This document shows, piece by piece, positions 1-7,905 of a stretch of 42,042 bases of DNA (position 1 is the first letter of the stretch; each line of letters begins with the position of its first letter). This DNA comes from Anthropogastromicrobium sp050944455 (GTDB lineage: Bacteria > Bacillota > Clostridia > Lachnospirales > Lachnospiraceae). Below the pieces are notes generated by a model. It did not search any database. It was given only the letters and a program-made list of their open reading frames with translations, and was not told where the DNA came from. The position numbers and the translations under genes were made by a program. Location of the stretch: assembly GCA_050944455.1 (NCBI GenBank), contig JBMNRC010000023.1:1-42042 (forward strand), in the 5' to 3' direction.

Positions 1-87
1 ATGGAAGCACTTGGTTTATCCAAGCCTGTTCCTGCACCGCCGAAGAGGAAACGCGGAAGGCCGCGAAAAAACACTTCTACTGAATAG
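1..87 (+). mobile_element. 3' end of a probable transposase gene (partial)
   Basis: The reading frame runs from the first base to a TAG at 85-87 and gives only the last 28 residues. They are strongly basic, with an AT-hook-like KRKRGRPRK stretch. The same segment, from base 4 to base 127, is repeated exactly in inverted orientation at the other end of the window (41919-42042). A coding 3' end plus about 40 noncoding bases present twice is what an insertion sequence end looks like. The Met at base 1 is probably internal, because the gene is cut by the window edge. The element family cannot be told from this tail. Confidence 0.6.
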
Positions 88-127
88 GTCAGCAGCTTAT
101 AGTACCAAAACTTGGGAAACCATTAAT
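4..127 (+). repeat. Left copy of 124-bp perfect inverted terminal repeat
   Basis: Bases 4-127 equal the reverse complement of 41919-42042 with no mismatch. Identity stops sharply after CATTAAT at 127; the next bases differ at the two ends. The inner limit of identity therefore marks the end of the mobile element, or lies very near it. Confidence 0.95.
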
Positions 128-155
128 GAAATGAAAATAAATTATAATTTCACAC

Positions 156-187
156 TTGAATAAAATACAGAACTGAATTATACTGTA
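156..187 (+). promoter_or_regulatory. Promoter of the BlaI-like gene with a TACAG/CTGTA operator
   Basis: TTGAAT (156-161) and TATACT (179-184) are 17 bp apart. An inverted repeat, TACAG (166-170) and CTGTA (183-187), overlaps the -10 box. BlaI/MecI repressors bind TACA/TGTA dyads, so this site fits autorepression by the downstream gene. The binding is inferred. Confidence 0.6.
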
Positions 188-219
188 GAAGACCACCGAA
201 GAGAGGAGTCCTGATAAAT

Positions 220-585
220 ATGCAAAGCCTAACAAATACAGAAGAAACTATCATGAATTGCATCTGGGAACAAAATGAAGATGTTTCAGTCGCAGATCTT
301 CTGCAGTATATGAAGGATACCTACGGGAAGAATTACGCGCGCACTACAGTGTGCGTGTTTATGTCTTATCTGAGAGAAAAAGGATATGTGGTTTATCATA
401 AAAAGAGCCACGCCTATGTATATCATCCTCTGATTTCCAGGCAGGAATACCGCCAGGACCGGCTGAGAGATCTGGTCAGCCGGTGCTTTGAGGGATCGTA
501 TGTGGAGATGGTCAAAGCCATCATTCAATCCAACGAACTGACCCCGGATGATAAGGCACAGCTTTCCGCCCTTCTGGCTGAGTGA
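220..585 (+). CDS. BlaI/MecI/CopY-family transcriptional repressor
   Basis: This 121-residue protein has the size and layout of the penicillinase-repressor family. An N-terminal winged helix (about residues 5-72) has the typical opening TNTEETIMNCIWEQNEDVSVADL and the recognition region YARTTVCVFMSYLREKGYV. A helical dimerisation tail follows (about 75-121). Family members repress beta-lactamase, penicillin-binding protein or copper-export genes and are inactivated when a BlaR1/MecR1 sensor protease triggers their cleavage. No BlaR1-like partner or beta-lactamase lies in the window, so it looks like an orphan regulator. GAGGAG at 203-208 precedes the ATG by 11 bases. Its TACAG/CTGTA dyad suggests it controls itself. 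A strong terminator follows, so it is monocistronic. Confidence 0.85.
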   Translation: MQSLTNTEETIMNCIWEQNEDVSVADLLQYMKDTYGKNYARTTVCVFMSYLREKGYVVYHKKSHAYVYHPLISRQEYRQDRLRDLVSRCFEGSYVEMVKAIIQSNELTPDDKAQLSALLAE

Positions 586-691
586 AGAAAAGCCGGCAGG
601 TTTTCTGAAAGCAGTGTTAAGTCTGCACTGAGGCAATTTCTGCCCCTGTGAGCATGTCTGCAGACGCAAACGCAAACCTGTTGACCAGGTG

Positions 692-740
692 CGCCTGCGG
701 CAGCGCCGTTTTTACAGCGCTGCCGCAGGCGTTTTTTTTT
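692..740 (+). terminator. Strong rho-independent terminator after the BlaI-like gene
   Basis: A perfect 15-bp GC-rich stem (692-706 with 717-731) is followed by nine T residues (732-740). Confidence 0.92.
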
Positions 741-764
741 CTGCGTCCGGCTTTTCTGTTTCGC

Positions 765-853
765 CTGTCTGCCATATATGGAGAGCCTGCACTAGTAGTC
801 AAGTCAAATATTGAATACTGTTCTACTGTCTGCCTTATACGGAGAGCCTGCAC
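765..853. repeat. Two 28-bp repeats separated by 33 bp (CRISPR-like geometry)
   Basis: Bases 765-792 and 826-853 match at 26 of 28 positions. Both begin CTGTCTGCC and end GGAGAGCCTGCAC, and both have a TATA core. The 33 bases between them are unrelated and AT-rich. The 61-bp period equals that of the three-repeat array at 15937. The rest of the 586-950 stretch holds the terminator and no recognisable gene. Confidence 0.7.
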
Positions 854-950
854 ACAGTAGTGAAAAGCAACAATTAACTGGTCATTTAATCGTTAATTTA
901 TTAACAAATCTCTGAAATTGTCCGAAATCCGCGTTTTAAGCCGATTTCCG

Positions 951-1017
951 TTGACTTTAACTACTGGATGTTGTATTATGAACAAGCCGAAAGTATATCC
1001 TACTGAATTAGTAGGAT
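951..1017 (+). promoter_or_regulatory. suf operon promoter and palindromic operator
   Basis: TTGACT (951-956) and TATTAT (974-979) have a 17-bp spacer. Just downstream, at about +12 to +32, lies a perfect inverted repeat of 8-bp arms: ATCCTACT (997-1004), spacer GAATT, AGTAGGAT (1010-1017). Suf/Isc operons of Firmicutes are often controlled by Rrf2-family (IscR-like) Fe-S-sensing regulators that bind short dyads, so this is a candidate operator. No regulator gene of that family is in the window. Confidence 0.75.
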
Positions 1018-1092
1018 TTTATCCGGCGAGCAGCTCTGCCGCGGCGAAAATCCGCCGGGGCCATCGGACTGGCAGCATATTCGGAGGTTATC

Positions 1093-1860
1093 ATGTCTGA
1101 CGCATTATTAAAGATAGAAAATCTGAAGGTCGAAGTTGAGGACAATGAGATCCTCCACGGGATCGACCTCGAGATCCGTCCCGGCGAGACCCACGTACTG
1201 ATGGGCCTGAACGGCGCCGGAAAATCCACGCTGGGCAACACCATCATGGGTCACCCGAGTTACCATGTAACCGGCGGCGATATCCTGTTCAAGGGAAAGA
1301 GCATCCTGGGCGAGACGCCGGACAAGCGCGCGAAGATGGGCATCTTCCTGTCCTTCCAGAACCCGATCGAGGTTCCGGGAGTCACGCTTTCGGGGTTCAT
1401 CAAAAACGCCCTGGAACAGAAAACGGGCGAGCGCGTCATGCCCTACGCGTTCCGCAAGAAACTGCGCCCGATGATGAAGCTGCTGCAGATGGATGAATCC
1501 TACGCGCAGCGCGACCTCAACGTCGGGTTCTCCGGCGGCGAGAAAAAGAAGGCCGAGATTCTCCAGATGCTGATGCTGGAGCCGGATTTCGCGATTCTGG
1601 ATGAGACGGACTCCGGCCTGGACGTCGACGCGGTGCGCATCGTCTCCAGAGGAGTCGAGGAGTTCCAGAAAAACAGCGACAGGTCCCTTCTGATCATCAC
1701 CCACAGCACCAAGATTCTTGAGGCGCTCAAAGTCGATTACACCCACGTCCTCATCGACGGCCGCATCGTGGCGACCGGAAGCGCTTCGCTGGTCGATGAA
1801 ATCAACGCGAACGGCTTCGAGCAGTTCCTGAAGAAGGACGAACAGAAGGACGATCAGTAA
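1093..1860 (+). CDS. sufC: Fe-S cluster assembly ATPase SufC
   Basis: SufC is the cytoplasmic ABC-type ATPase of the SufBCD scaffold that builds Fe-S clusters. The 255-residue length is normal. Walker A is GLNGAGKS (38-45), the Q-loop lies in FLSFQNP, the signature is FSGGEKKKAEI (about 145-155), Walker B with the SufC-specific end is LDETDSGLD, and the H-loop His is in ITHST. SufC has no membrane partner and couples ATP hydrolysis to remodelling of SufB-SufD. GGAGG lies 8 bases before the ATG. It is the first gene of sufCBDSU, the usual Firmicutes arrangement except that SufB sits second. Transcription probably starts at the promoter at 951. Confidence 0.97.
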   Translation: MSDALLKIENLKVEVEDNEILHGIDLEIRPGETHVLMGLNGAGKSTLGNTIMGHPSYHVTGGDILFKGKSILGETPDKRAKMGIFLSFQNPIEVPGVTLSGFIKNALEQKTGERVMPYAFRKKLRPMMKLLQMDESYAQRDLNVGFSGGEKKKAEILQMLMLEPDFAILDETDSGLDVDAVRIVSRGVEEFQKNSDRSLLIITHSTKILEALKVDYTHVLIDGRIVATGSASLVDEINANGFEQFLKKDEQKDDQ

Positions 1861-1914
1861 GTTTCCATCGAACCGCCCGCGGGTCGGCTGAGCATTTATC
1901 CGCGAAACGAAAAC

Positions 1915-3327
1915 ATGAAAGAAAAGACCTATGTAGAAGACATCGACCGGAACATGTACGACTTCCGAAATGTCGAGACGGCGGAGGATACCTACCGTGT
2001 CGACGAGGGCCTTACGCCGGAGATTGTCGATCAGATATCCAAAGAAAAGAACGACCCGGACTGGATGCATGAGTTCCGGCTGAAGAGCCTGGAGATCTAC
2101 AACCGCATGAAAGTCCCGGACTGGGGCCCGCCCATCGACGGCCTGGATATGCGCCACATCGTGACGTACGTCCGCCCGAAGACGGGGATGAGCGCCAAAT
2201 GGTCGGACGTTCCGGACGATATCAAGGATACGTTCGAGCGCCTGGGCATCCCGCAGGCGGAGCGCAAGTCTCTGGCCGGCGTCGGCGCCCAGTACGACTC
2301 CGAGCTGGTTTACCACAACGTCAAAAAGGAAGTCGCCGAGCAGGGCGTCGTCTACTCGGACCTGGAGAGCGCGATGCACGGCCCGTACGCGGACATGATC
2401 CGCGATCACTTCATGCACCTGGTGCCGCCCACGGACCACAAGTTCGCGGCGCTGCACGGCGCGGTGTGGTCCGGCGGTTCCTTCGTGTACGTCCCGGCGG
2501 GCGTGACCGTGGAGATCCCCCTGCAGTCCTACTTCCGCCTCAACGCGCCCGGCGCGGGCCAGTTCGAGCACACGCTGATCATCGTTGAGGAAGGCGCGAA
2601 CCTTCATTTTATCGAGGGCTGCTCCGCGCCGAAGTACAATGTCGCGAATCTCCACGCCGGATGCGTCGAGCTTTTCGTCGGGAAGAACGCGAAGCTGCGC
2701 TATTCCACGATCGAAAACTGGTCCAAGAACATGTACAACCTCAACACCAAGAGGGCAATCGTCGCGGAGGGCGGGACCATGGAGTGGGTTTCCGGATCCT
2801 TCGGCTCCCACACTTCCTACCTCTACCCGATGACGATTCTCAACGGCGCAGGCGCGCGCATGGAGTTCACGGGCATCACCTTCGCGGGCAGGGGCCAGAA
2901 CCTGGACACCGGCATGAAAGTGGTTCACAACGCACCGGATACCTCCTCGGTGGTGAGCACCCGCTCCATCAGCAAGGACGGCGGGATCAGCACCTACCGG
3001 AGCAGCGTCCAGGTGACCAAAAAGGCAAAACACGCCAAATCCTCGGTCTCCTGCACTTCCCTGATGCTGGATTCGAAGTCCCGCTCGGACACCATCCCGG
3101 CGATGGACGTGCGCACGAAAGACGCCGACATCGGCCATGAGGCGAGAATCGGGCGCATCAGCGACGACGCTGTATTCTACCTGATGACCCGCGGCCTCTC
3201 CGAGGAGGACGCAAGGGCGCTGATCGTCAGCGGCTTCGCCGACAACGTTTCCAAGGAACTGCCGCTGGAGTACGCGGTAGAGATGAACAACCTGATCCGC
3301 CTGGAGATGAAAGGCGCGATCGGCTGA
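1915..3327 (+). CDS. sufB: Fe-S cluster scaffold protein SufB
   Basis: SufB carries the nascent Fe-S cluster in the SufBCD complex and receives sulfur from SufS/SufU. The 470-residue product has the family length and typical blocks: an N-terminal helical region, then a right-handed beta-helix with GAVWSGGSFVYVPAGV, ENWSKNMYNLNTKRA, GSFGSHTSYLYPM and the C-terminal VDVRTKDADIGHEA-type region (here MDVRTKDADIGHEARIG), which carries conserved metal/cluster-site residues. RGLSEEDARALIVSGF closes the core. It follows sufC by 54 bases. No clear Shine-Dalgarno sequence precedes the ATG (the upstream bases are GCGAAACGAAAAC), unlike its neighbours, so translation may be weaker or partly coupled. Confidence 0.97.
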   Translation: MKEKTYVEDIDRNMYDFRNVETAEDTYRVDEGLTPEIVDQISKEKNDPDWMHEFRLKSLEIYNRMKVPDWGPPIDGLDMRHIVTYVRPKTGMSAKWSDVPDDIKDTFERLGIPQAERKSLAGVGAQYDSELVYHNVKKEVAEQGVVYSDLESAMHGPYADMIRDHFMHLVPPTDHKFAALHGAVWSGGSFVYVPAGVTVEIPLQSYFRLNAPGAGQFEHTLIIVEEGANLHFIEGCSAPKYNVANLHAGCVELFVGKNAKLRYSTIENWSKNMYNLNTKRAIVAEGGTMEWVSGSFGSHTSYLYPMTILNGAGARMEFTGITFAGRGQNLDTGMKVVHNAPDTSSVVSTRSISKDGGISTYRSSVQVTKKAKHAKSSVSCTSLMLDSKSRSDTIPAMDVRTKDADIGHEARIGRISDDAVFYLMTRGLSEEDARALIVSGFADNVSKELPLEYAVEMNNLIRLEMKGAIG

Positions 3328-3337
3328 GGGAAATAAA

Positions 3338-4480
3338 ATGAGTGATACAAATACCTTTTTCATCAACCCGCTCCCGACCAGAACGTGGAACCATCTGCGC
3401 ATGAACGAGACGGAGGTGGCTGTTCCCGCCGGCGGGCAGGCAGTGAAAGTACAGACAGAGATGGAAGGCTCCTGGAAGGAAACCGACGACGCCTCCCTGC
3501 GCGCTTCCCTGGCGGGAATCCCGACCGGATGCGGTTCCGCGGTCACTGAATTCCTGAGCGCGGAGAACACCGGCGTGAATACCTTCGAGAAGGACGACCG
3601 GTCGGAGGATGTGCTCCGCCTCGGCTTTCATTATCAGGACGGTACCCAGGGCAGAAACTTCATCGGCATCACGGCCGGCGAAGGCGCGCTCGTCACGGTG
3701 GTGGAAGACTTCACGTCCGAACCGCGGGAAACGCGCGGGGACGTCAGCGGGCAGGCCGAAAAGGAGCAGGGTGGCAGCGGCGCCGGGGAAAACAGCGCTG
3801 AAGCCGGCGCGGAAGTGAGCGGAACCGCCATTGTTCAGACGGTGATCCGGGCGGCGAAAGGCTCGCTTGTGCGTCTGATCCAGATTCACCGCGCCGCGGA
3901 CGGATTTACGGTCATCAATGATACCGGAGCCGACTGCGCGGACGACGCGCGCGTGGAAGTGATCCACGTGGTGGAAGCCGGAGGAACCAACTACATCGGC
4001 TGCTCGGCCGATCTCGTCGGAAACCGCAGCACTTTCGCGGCCGATATCGCCTACACGGTGACCGGGGACAACCGGCTTGACATGAACTACGTCGTTCTGC
4101 AGAAAGGCAGAAAAACCGACAGCCGCGTGGACGCGCTCGGCGTTCTGCGCGACAGGGCGTTCAAGCTGTTCCGCGGGACGATCGACTTCAGGCGCGGATC
4201 CTCTGAGTCGGTCGGAAACGAGAAGGAAAATGTTCTTCTGATGGACGACGATGTCGTCAACCAGACCATCCCGCTGATTCTCTGTTCGGAGGAGGACGTC
4301 GAGGGCAACCACGGCGCCACCATCGGCGAACTTGACGCGGAAACGCTGTTCTACCTGGAAACCCGCGGGCTGTCCAGAGAACAGGTGAACGAGATGGTCG
4401 CGAAAGGACGCATGGATTCCGTCATCCGGCTGATTCCGGACGAAAAGACGAAAAAAACACTGCTTTCCGCCGAAGACTGA
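3338..4480 (+). CDS. sufD: Fe-S cluster assembly protein SufD, with a low-complexity insert
   Basis: SufD is the paralogue of SufB and its partner in the SufBC2D scaffold; it helps iron entry. The 380-residue protein has the SufD C-terminal half: LDMNYVVLQKGRKTDSRVDALGVLRDRAFKLFRGTIDFRRG, then ILCSEEDVEGNHGATIGELDAETLFYLETRGLSREQ, with the conserved EGNHGA block. Residues about 129-164 are an unusual Gly/Ser/Glu/Ala-rich stretch (EKEQGGSGAGENSAEAGAE) inserted in the beta-helix edge, where family members have a short loop. The gene starts 10 bases after sufB with GAGGGA as ribosome binding site, so the two are cotranscribed and probably coupled. Confidence 0.93.
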   Translation: MSDTNTFFINPLPTRTWNHLRMNETEVAVPAGGQAVKVQTEMEGSWKETDDASLRASLAGIPTGCGSAVTEFLSAENTGVNTFEKDDRSEDVLRLGFHYQDGTQGRNFIGITAGEGALVTVVEDFTSEPRETRGDVSGQAEKEQGGSGAGENSAEAGAEVSGTAIVQTVIRAAKGSLVRLIQIHRAADGFTVINDTGADCADDARVEVIHVVEAGGTNYIGCSADLVGNRSTFAADIAYTVTGDNRLDMNYVVLQKGRKTDSRVDALGVLRDRAFKLFRGTIDFRRGSSESVGNEKENVLLMDDDVVNQTIPLILCSEEDVEGNHGATIGELDAETLFYLETRGLSREQVNEMVAKGRMDSVIRLIPDEKTKKTLLSAED

Positions 4481-4502
4481 GAGAGCGGACAATCGGAGGG
4501 AT

Positions 4503-5786
4503 ATGGCACAGCAGAATGAAAAGAACGCCGGCGCTGCCGGCGCTGATGAATACGGTACGGCGGAGGATCTGGACGTCCGGGCGGTGCGCCGGGACTTTCC
4601 GCTGCTGAACAGTTCCGACCTGGCTTATCTGGACAACGCTGCAACCTCACAGAAGCCGGCGTGCGTCCTGGACAGGGAGAGAGAATTTTACGAGCGAACC
4701 AACGCCAATCCGTTCCGCGGGCTGTACGACATCAGCGTGAAAGCCACCGATGAGTACGAAGCCGCGAGAGCCGCCGCGGCGGATTTCATCAACGCGCCTG
4801 ACCCGGCGGAAATCATCTTTACCCGCAACACAACCGAGAGCATGAATCTGCTGGGCTGCAGCCTCACGGGCGTTCTGGTCAGGCCGGGAGACCGCATCCT
4901 GATCAGCATCGAGGAGCATCACAGCAACATGCTTCCCTGGCGTCTCGCGGCAAAGCGCCTCGGCGCGGAGGTCACCTACGTCTATCCGGATGAGAACGGG
5001 GAGATTACGGCCGACGCGGTGAAAGCCGCGCTCACGCCCAACACGAAGATCGCGGCGGTCACCCAGATGTCCAACGTCTTCGGAAAGCTCAACGACCTGA
5101 AGGCGATCAGCGCCGTCTGCCACGCAAACGGAACCGTTGTCGTCGCGGACGGGGCGCAGAGCGTCCCCCATGTCCCGGTGGACGTGCAGGACCTGGACGT
5201 GGATTTTCTCGCGTTCTCCGGCCATAAAATGCTCGGGCCGATGGGAATCGGCGTGCTGTACGGAAAAATGGAGTATCTGGAGAAGATGCCCCCGTTTATG
5301 TCCGGCGGCGAGATGATCGACATGGTGACCGAAAACCGGATTGTGTACGCGGAGATTCCGCACCGCTTTGAGGCCGGAACGGTGAACGCGGCCGGAGCGG
5401 CCGCACTGGCGGAGGCGATCCGGTATATGCGCAGGCTGGGATTCGCGCGCACGGAGAAGCGGGAGCTTGAGCTCACCGCCCGCGCGATGGAAGGAATGAA
5501 GCAGATCCCCGGAGTCCGGATCCTCGGTTCGCCGAAGCCGGAGGACCACCACGGGATCATCGCCTTCAAGGTGGAAGGCGTGCATCCGCATGATATCGCG
5601 GAGATCTTCAGCGCGGACCATATCGCGGTGCGGGCGGGGCATCACTGCGCGCAGCCGCTTCATCTGTACCTGAAGGTTCCGTCCTCCACGCGCATGAGCG
5701 TCATGTTCTACAATACGGAGGAAGAGATCGACCGGTTCCTCGAAACCCTGGGAACGATCAGGAAGAGAATGGGATATGGAGAGTGA
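4503..5786 (+). CDS. sufS: Cysteine desulfurase SufS
   Basis: SufS is a PLP enzyme that removes sulfur from cysteine as a persulfide and hands it to SufU. The 427-residue protein has the class II desulfurase blocks: YLDNAATSQKP (42-52), EHHSNMLPW, the PLP lysine K242 in AFSGHKMLGPMG, the substrate-contacting FEAGT (289-293), and the persulfide cysteine C382 in AGHHCAQPLH. An N-terminal extension of about 15 residues is Ala/Gly/Asn-rich (NEKNAGAAGADEYG). CGGAGGG stands just before the ATG. It lies 22 bases after sufD and overlaps sufU by 11 bases, which indicates translational coupling with its sulfur acceptor. Confidence 0.97.
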   Translation: MAQQNEKNAGAAGADEYGTAEDLDVRAVRRDFPLLNSSDLAYLDNAATSQKPACVLDREREFYERTNANPFRGLYDISVKATDEYEAARAAAADFINAPDPAEIIFTRNTTESMNLLGCSLTGVLVRPGDRILISIEEHHSNMLPWRLAAKRLGAEVTYVYPDENGEITADAVKAALTPNTKIAAVTQMSNVFGKLNDLKAISAVCHANGTVVVADGAQSVPHVPVDVQDLDVDFLAFSGHKMLGPMGIGVLYGKMEYLEKMPPFMSGGEMIDMVTENRIVYAEIPHRFEAGTVNAAGAAALAEAIRYMRRLGFARTEKRELELTARAMEGMKQIPGVRILGSPKPEDHHGIIAFKVEGVHPHDIAEIFSADHIAVRAGHHCAQPLHLYLKVPSSTRMSVMFYNTEEEIDRFLETLGTIRKRMGYGE

Positions 5787-6312
5787 AAGCAACACTTTTT
5801 ATAAGGAAATTGTGATTGACCACAACCTGCATCCGGGCCACAAGCACAAGCTGGAAAACCCGGATCTGATCCTGGAGGGCGTCAACCCCAGCTGCGGCGA
5901 CGACCTGGTCCTTCAGCTGAAGGTCAAGGACGGCGTGGTTACCGACGGCGCTTATGTGGGCGACGGATGCGCGATTTCGCAGGCTTCGGCGGATATGATG
6001 CTGGACCTGATCATTGGGAAAACCGTGGAGGAAGCCCGGCATTACGCCGACATCTTCATGCGGATGATCAAGGGCAAAGTCACGGACGAGGAACTCGACG
6101 AGCTGGAGGAGTCGGCTTCCCTGCAGGATATCTCGCACATGCCGTCCCGGGTCAAGTGCGCCGTCCTGGGGTGGCGCACCATGGACGAGATGCTGGAGAA
6201 GGGCAGCGGGGAAGACGGCGACGGCGGAAACGCCGGTGATACCGGAAATTCCGGCGAAGCCGCAGATTCCGGAACAGCCGGAAATATGGGCGTATCGTCG
6301 GAAAACGCTTAA
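5776..6312 (+). CDS. sufU: Fe-S assembly sulfurtransferase SufU
   Basis: SufU takes the persulfide from SufS and passes it to the SufBCD scaffold in Gram-positive bacteria. The zinc-binding residues are present: C40 and D42 in NPSCGDD, C65 in GDGCAISQASADM, and C128 in MPSRVKCAVLGW. The insertion between the second and third cysteines that distinguishes SufU from IscU is present. The conserved part ends near residue 140, the usual family length of about 145. A tail of roughly 35 residues rich in Gly, Asn, Asp and Ala (GDGGNAGDTGNSGEAADSG) follows and looks like a low-complexity addition. It is the last gene of the operon, and a hairpin follows at 6334. Confidence 0.95.
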   Translation: MESESNTFYKEIVIDHNLHPGHKHKLENPDLILEGVNPSCGDDLVLQLKVKDGVVTDGAYVGDGCAISQASADMMLDLIIGKTVEEARHYADIFMRMIKGKVTDEELDELEESASLQDISHMPSRVKCAVLGWRTMDEMLEKGSGEDGDGGNAGDTGNSGEAADSGTAGNMGVSSENA

Positions 6313-6333
6313 TCAATCGGCACGCATAATCAG

Positions 6334-6366
6334 CGGCACAGCGGAGAAAGTCCGCTGTGCCGTTTG
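6334..6366 (+). terminator. Hairpin at the end of the suf operon
   Basis: A perfect 12-bp stem, 6334-6345 with 6351-6362 and a GAAAG loop, begins 22 bases after sufU. Only a short T run follows (TTT), so it may be a weak terminator or an mRNA 3'-end stabiliser. Confidence 0.65.
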
Positions 6367-6370
6367 CTGT

Positions 6371-6630
6371 AAGTGCACCTGCATGCGGGTAATCCGGGGC
6401 AGCGGCCGCAGCTGCGCCGCCAGTGCCTCAATAGCCCCGCAAGTGCGCCTGTATGCGCGAAATCTGACGGCCGGCGCCGTGGAGGACAGGAACCGCGCTG
6501 TCAGCGCGTTCCGCGGGACTGAATCACCCGGCGATGCCGATGAGCGCACGTCCTGGCGGAAGCAACCTCCGAAGGAGATGAAAACCATGCGGAACTGCCG
6601 GTGCTGATACGCGCACGTCCTGGCAGAAGC
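6371..6630. repeat. Two pairs of imperfect direct repeats in a 300-bp gene-free stretch
   Basis: Pair one: 6371-6396 and 6441-6466 share AAGTGC-CCTG-ATGCG-G-AATC (period 70). Pair two: 6533-6563 and 6600-6630 are 31 bp with five differences and share GCGCACGTCCTGGC (period 67, 36 bp between copies). No gene is recognisable between sufU and the pseudouridine synthase gene; short open frames here lack good start sites and family features. Confidence 0.65.
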
Positions 6631-6662
6631 GCCGGGAGATCCGGGAAGAGAAAGCGGGAAGA

Positions 6663-7658
6663 ATGGAAAAAGTGATCAGGCTGCGCGTGAGTGCGGAGGA
6701 GGACGGCTGCAGCGTCCTGGAGGTGCTTTCGGCGGGAATGGGAATGTCCGGACGGCAGATCCGCAGAGCCAAGTACCGCCCGCAGGGAATCTGCCTGAAC
6801 GGCGTGAGAGTGCGGACGGACGCGGTGGTCCGCGCCGGCGACACGCTATCGGTGCTTGTGGAGACGGAAAAGGAGGGATCCGTCCAGCTTGTCCCTTCTG
6901 AGACGGACCCGGTGGTTGTGTATGAAGATGACGACCTGGTGATCGTCAACAAGCCGGCCGGCCTGGCGGCCCATCCGTCCCGGGGCCACTTTTCGGAGAC
7001 GCTGGCCAACCAGATCTACGGCTATTACCTGCGGCGCGGGCAGGAAATCCGCGTAAGAACCGCCGGGCGGCTGGATATGGATACGTCGGGGCTCCTGGCC
7101 TTCGCCAAGAACGCCCCGGCGTCCGCAATGTACGAACGCCTGCACCGGGAAGGAAAAATCCGTCGGACCTATCTGGCGCTGATCGAGGGAGTGCCGGAAA
7201 AACCGGAGGGAACCGTCGATTTTCCGATCGCCAGGGTGCGGAGAACGCTCCCGGACGGCCGGGAGATGGACCTGTCGGTGGCGGTGACCGGCGCGGCAGG
7301 CCGGGACTTGAGGGCAGCAGCCGGCGCTTCCCTGCAGGAAGCCCGCACGCAGTACAGGGTCCTGAAAACTTACTCCCGCGGGCAGTCCGTCTATTCGCTT
7401 GCGGAATTTTCGCTCGCGACCGGACGCATGCACCAGATCCGCGTGCATATGGCGGCGATCGGACATCCGCTGCTCGGGGATTCCCTTTACGGCCCCGAGG
7501 CGGCTCTCACCGCGGAGGAGCGGGCGGTTTATCCGCGGATGATCGGCCGCACCGCGCTGCATTCCGCGAGGCTTTGCGGGATCAGCCCGCTGACGAAAGT
7601 CCCGTTTGACCTGAAGGCGGAACTGCCTGAAGATATGAGAAGGCTGACGGAAGACTGA
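6663..7658 (+). CDS. RluA-family pseudouridine synthase
   Basis: The enzyme converts uridine to pseudouridine in rRNA or tRNA. An N-terminal S4-like RNA-binding domain (about 5-75) is followed by the RluA catalytic domain. It has VVYEDDDLVIVNKPAGLAAHPS, the catalytic Asp D138 in AGRLDMDTSGLLAFAKN, RTYLALIEG, and the closing TGRMHQIRVHMAAIGHPLLGDSLYG. The 331 residues fit the RluC/D group; the exact target base cannot be told. A short Ala/Gly-rich insert (TGAAGRDLRAAAGASLQEA) lies between the two halves of the catalytic domain. It sits alone between two repeat-bearing intergenic regions. The ribosome binding site (CGGGAAGA) is weak. Confidence 0.92.
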   Translation: MEKVIRLRVSAEEDGCSVLEVLSAGMGMSGRQIRRAKYRPQGICLNGVRVRTDAVVRAGDTLSVLVETEKEGSVQLVPSETDPVVVYEDDDLVIVNKPAGLAAHPSRGHFSETLANQIYGYYLRRGQEIRVRTAGRLDMDTSGLLAFAKNAPASAMYERLHREGKIRRTYLALIEGVPEKPEGTVDFPIARVRRTLPDGREMDLSVAVTGAAGRDLRAAAGASLQEARTQYRVLKTYSRGQSVYSLAEFSLATGRMHQIRVHMAAIGHPLLGDSLYGPEAALTAEERAVYPRMIGRTALHSARLCGISPLTKVPFDLKAELPEDMRRLTED

Positions 7659-7750
7659 GCGGCGGGACGCAAAAATAAGCCGCTGCCCGTAGGAGGTTTC
7701 GGACAGATCCCTGTGCACCGACGGTGTTGTTGATGAGAAACTGAAGAAAC

Positions 7751-7864
7751 CGTTTTGGAAAACAGGGCCAGTGGCCCTGAAATCTAAAACGAACGTTGAC
7801 ATGTGGATCAAAGGAGAGTGTCATCATTTTAGAAAACGGGACCAGCGGCCCCGAAATCTAAAAT
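7751..7864. repeat. Two 40-bp palindrome-containing direct repeats
   Basis: Bases 7751-7790 and 7825-7864 are related 40-bp units with about eight differences, 34 bp apart. Each starts YRTTTTRGAAAAC and ends GAAATCTAAAA. In copy one the middle is a perfect palindrome, CAGGGCCA-G-TGGCCCTG. In copy two one base pair of the palindrome is changed on both arms (A-T to G-C) and two pairs are broken. They lie just upstream of the dehydrogenase gene and could be operators or transcript hairpins. Confidence 0.75.
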
Positions 7865-7905
7865 TGCGCAAAATGATCAGACGAACAGGAAAGGGGCCGA
7901 AAAGC

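Noticed and set aside
1108..3570. An 820-codon open frame on the minus strand opposite sufC-sufB
   Set aside because: It mirrors the suf genes in a GC-rich genome. It has no family motif or ribosome binding site, while the plus strand encodes complete SufC and SufB.
7771..7905. Longer start (GTG 7771) for the dehydrogenase
   Set aside because: The codon lies inside a 40-bp repeat without a ribosome binding site; ATG 7906 has one.
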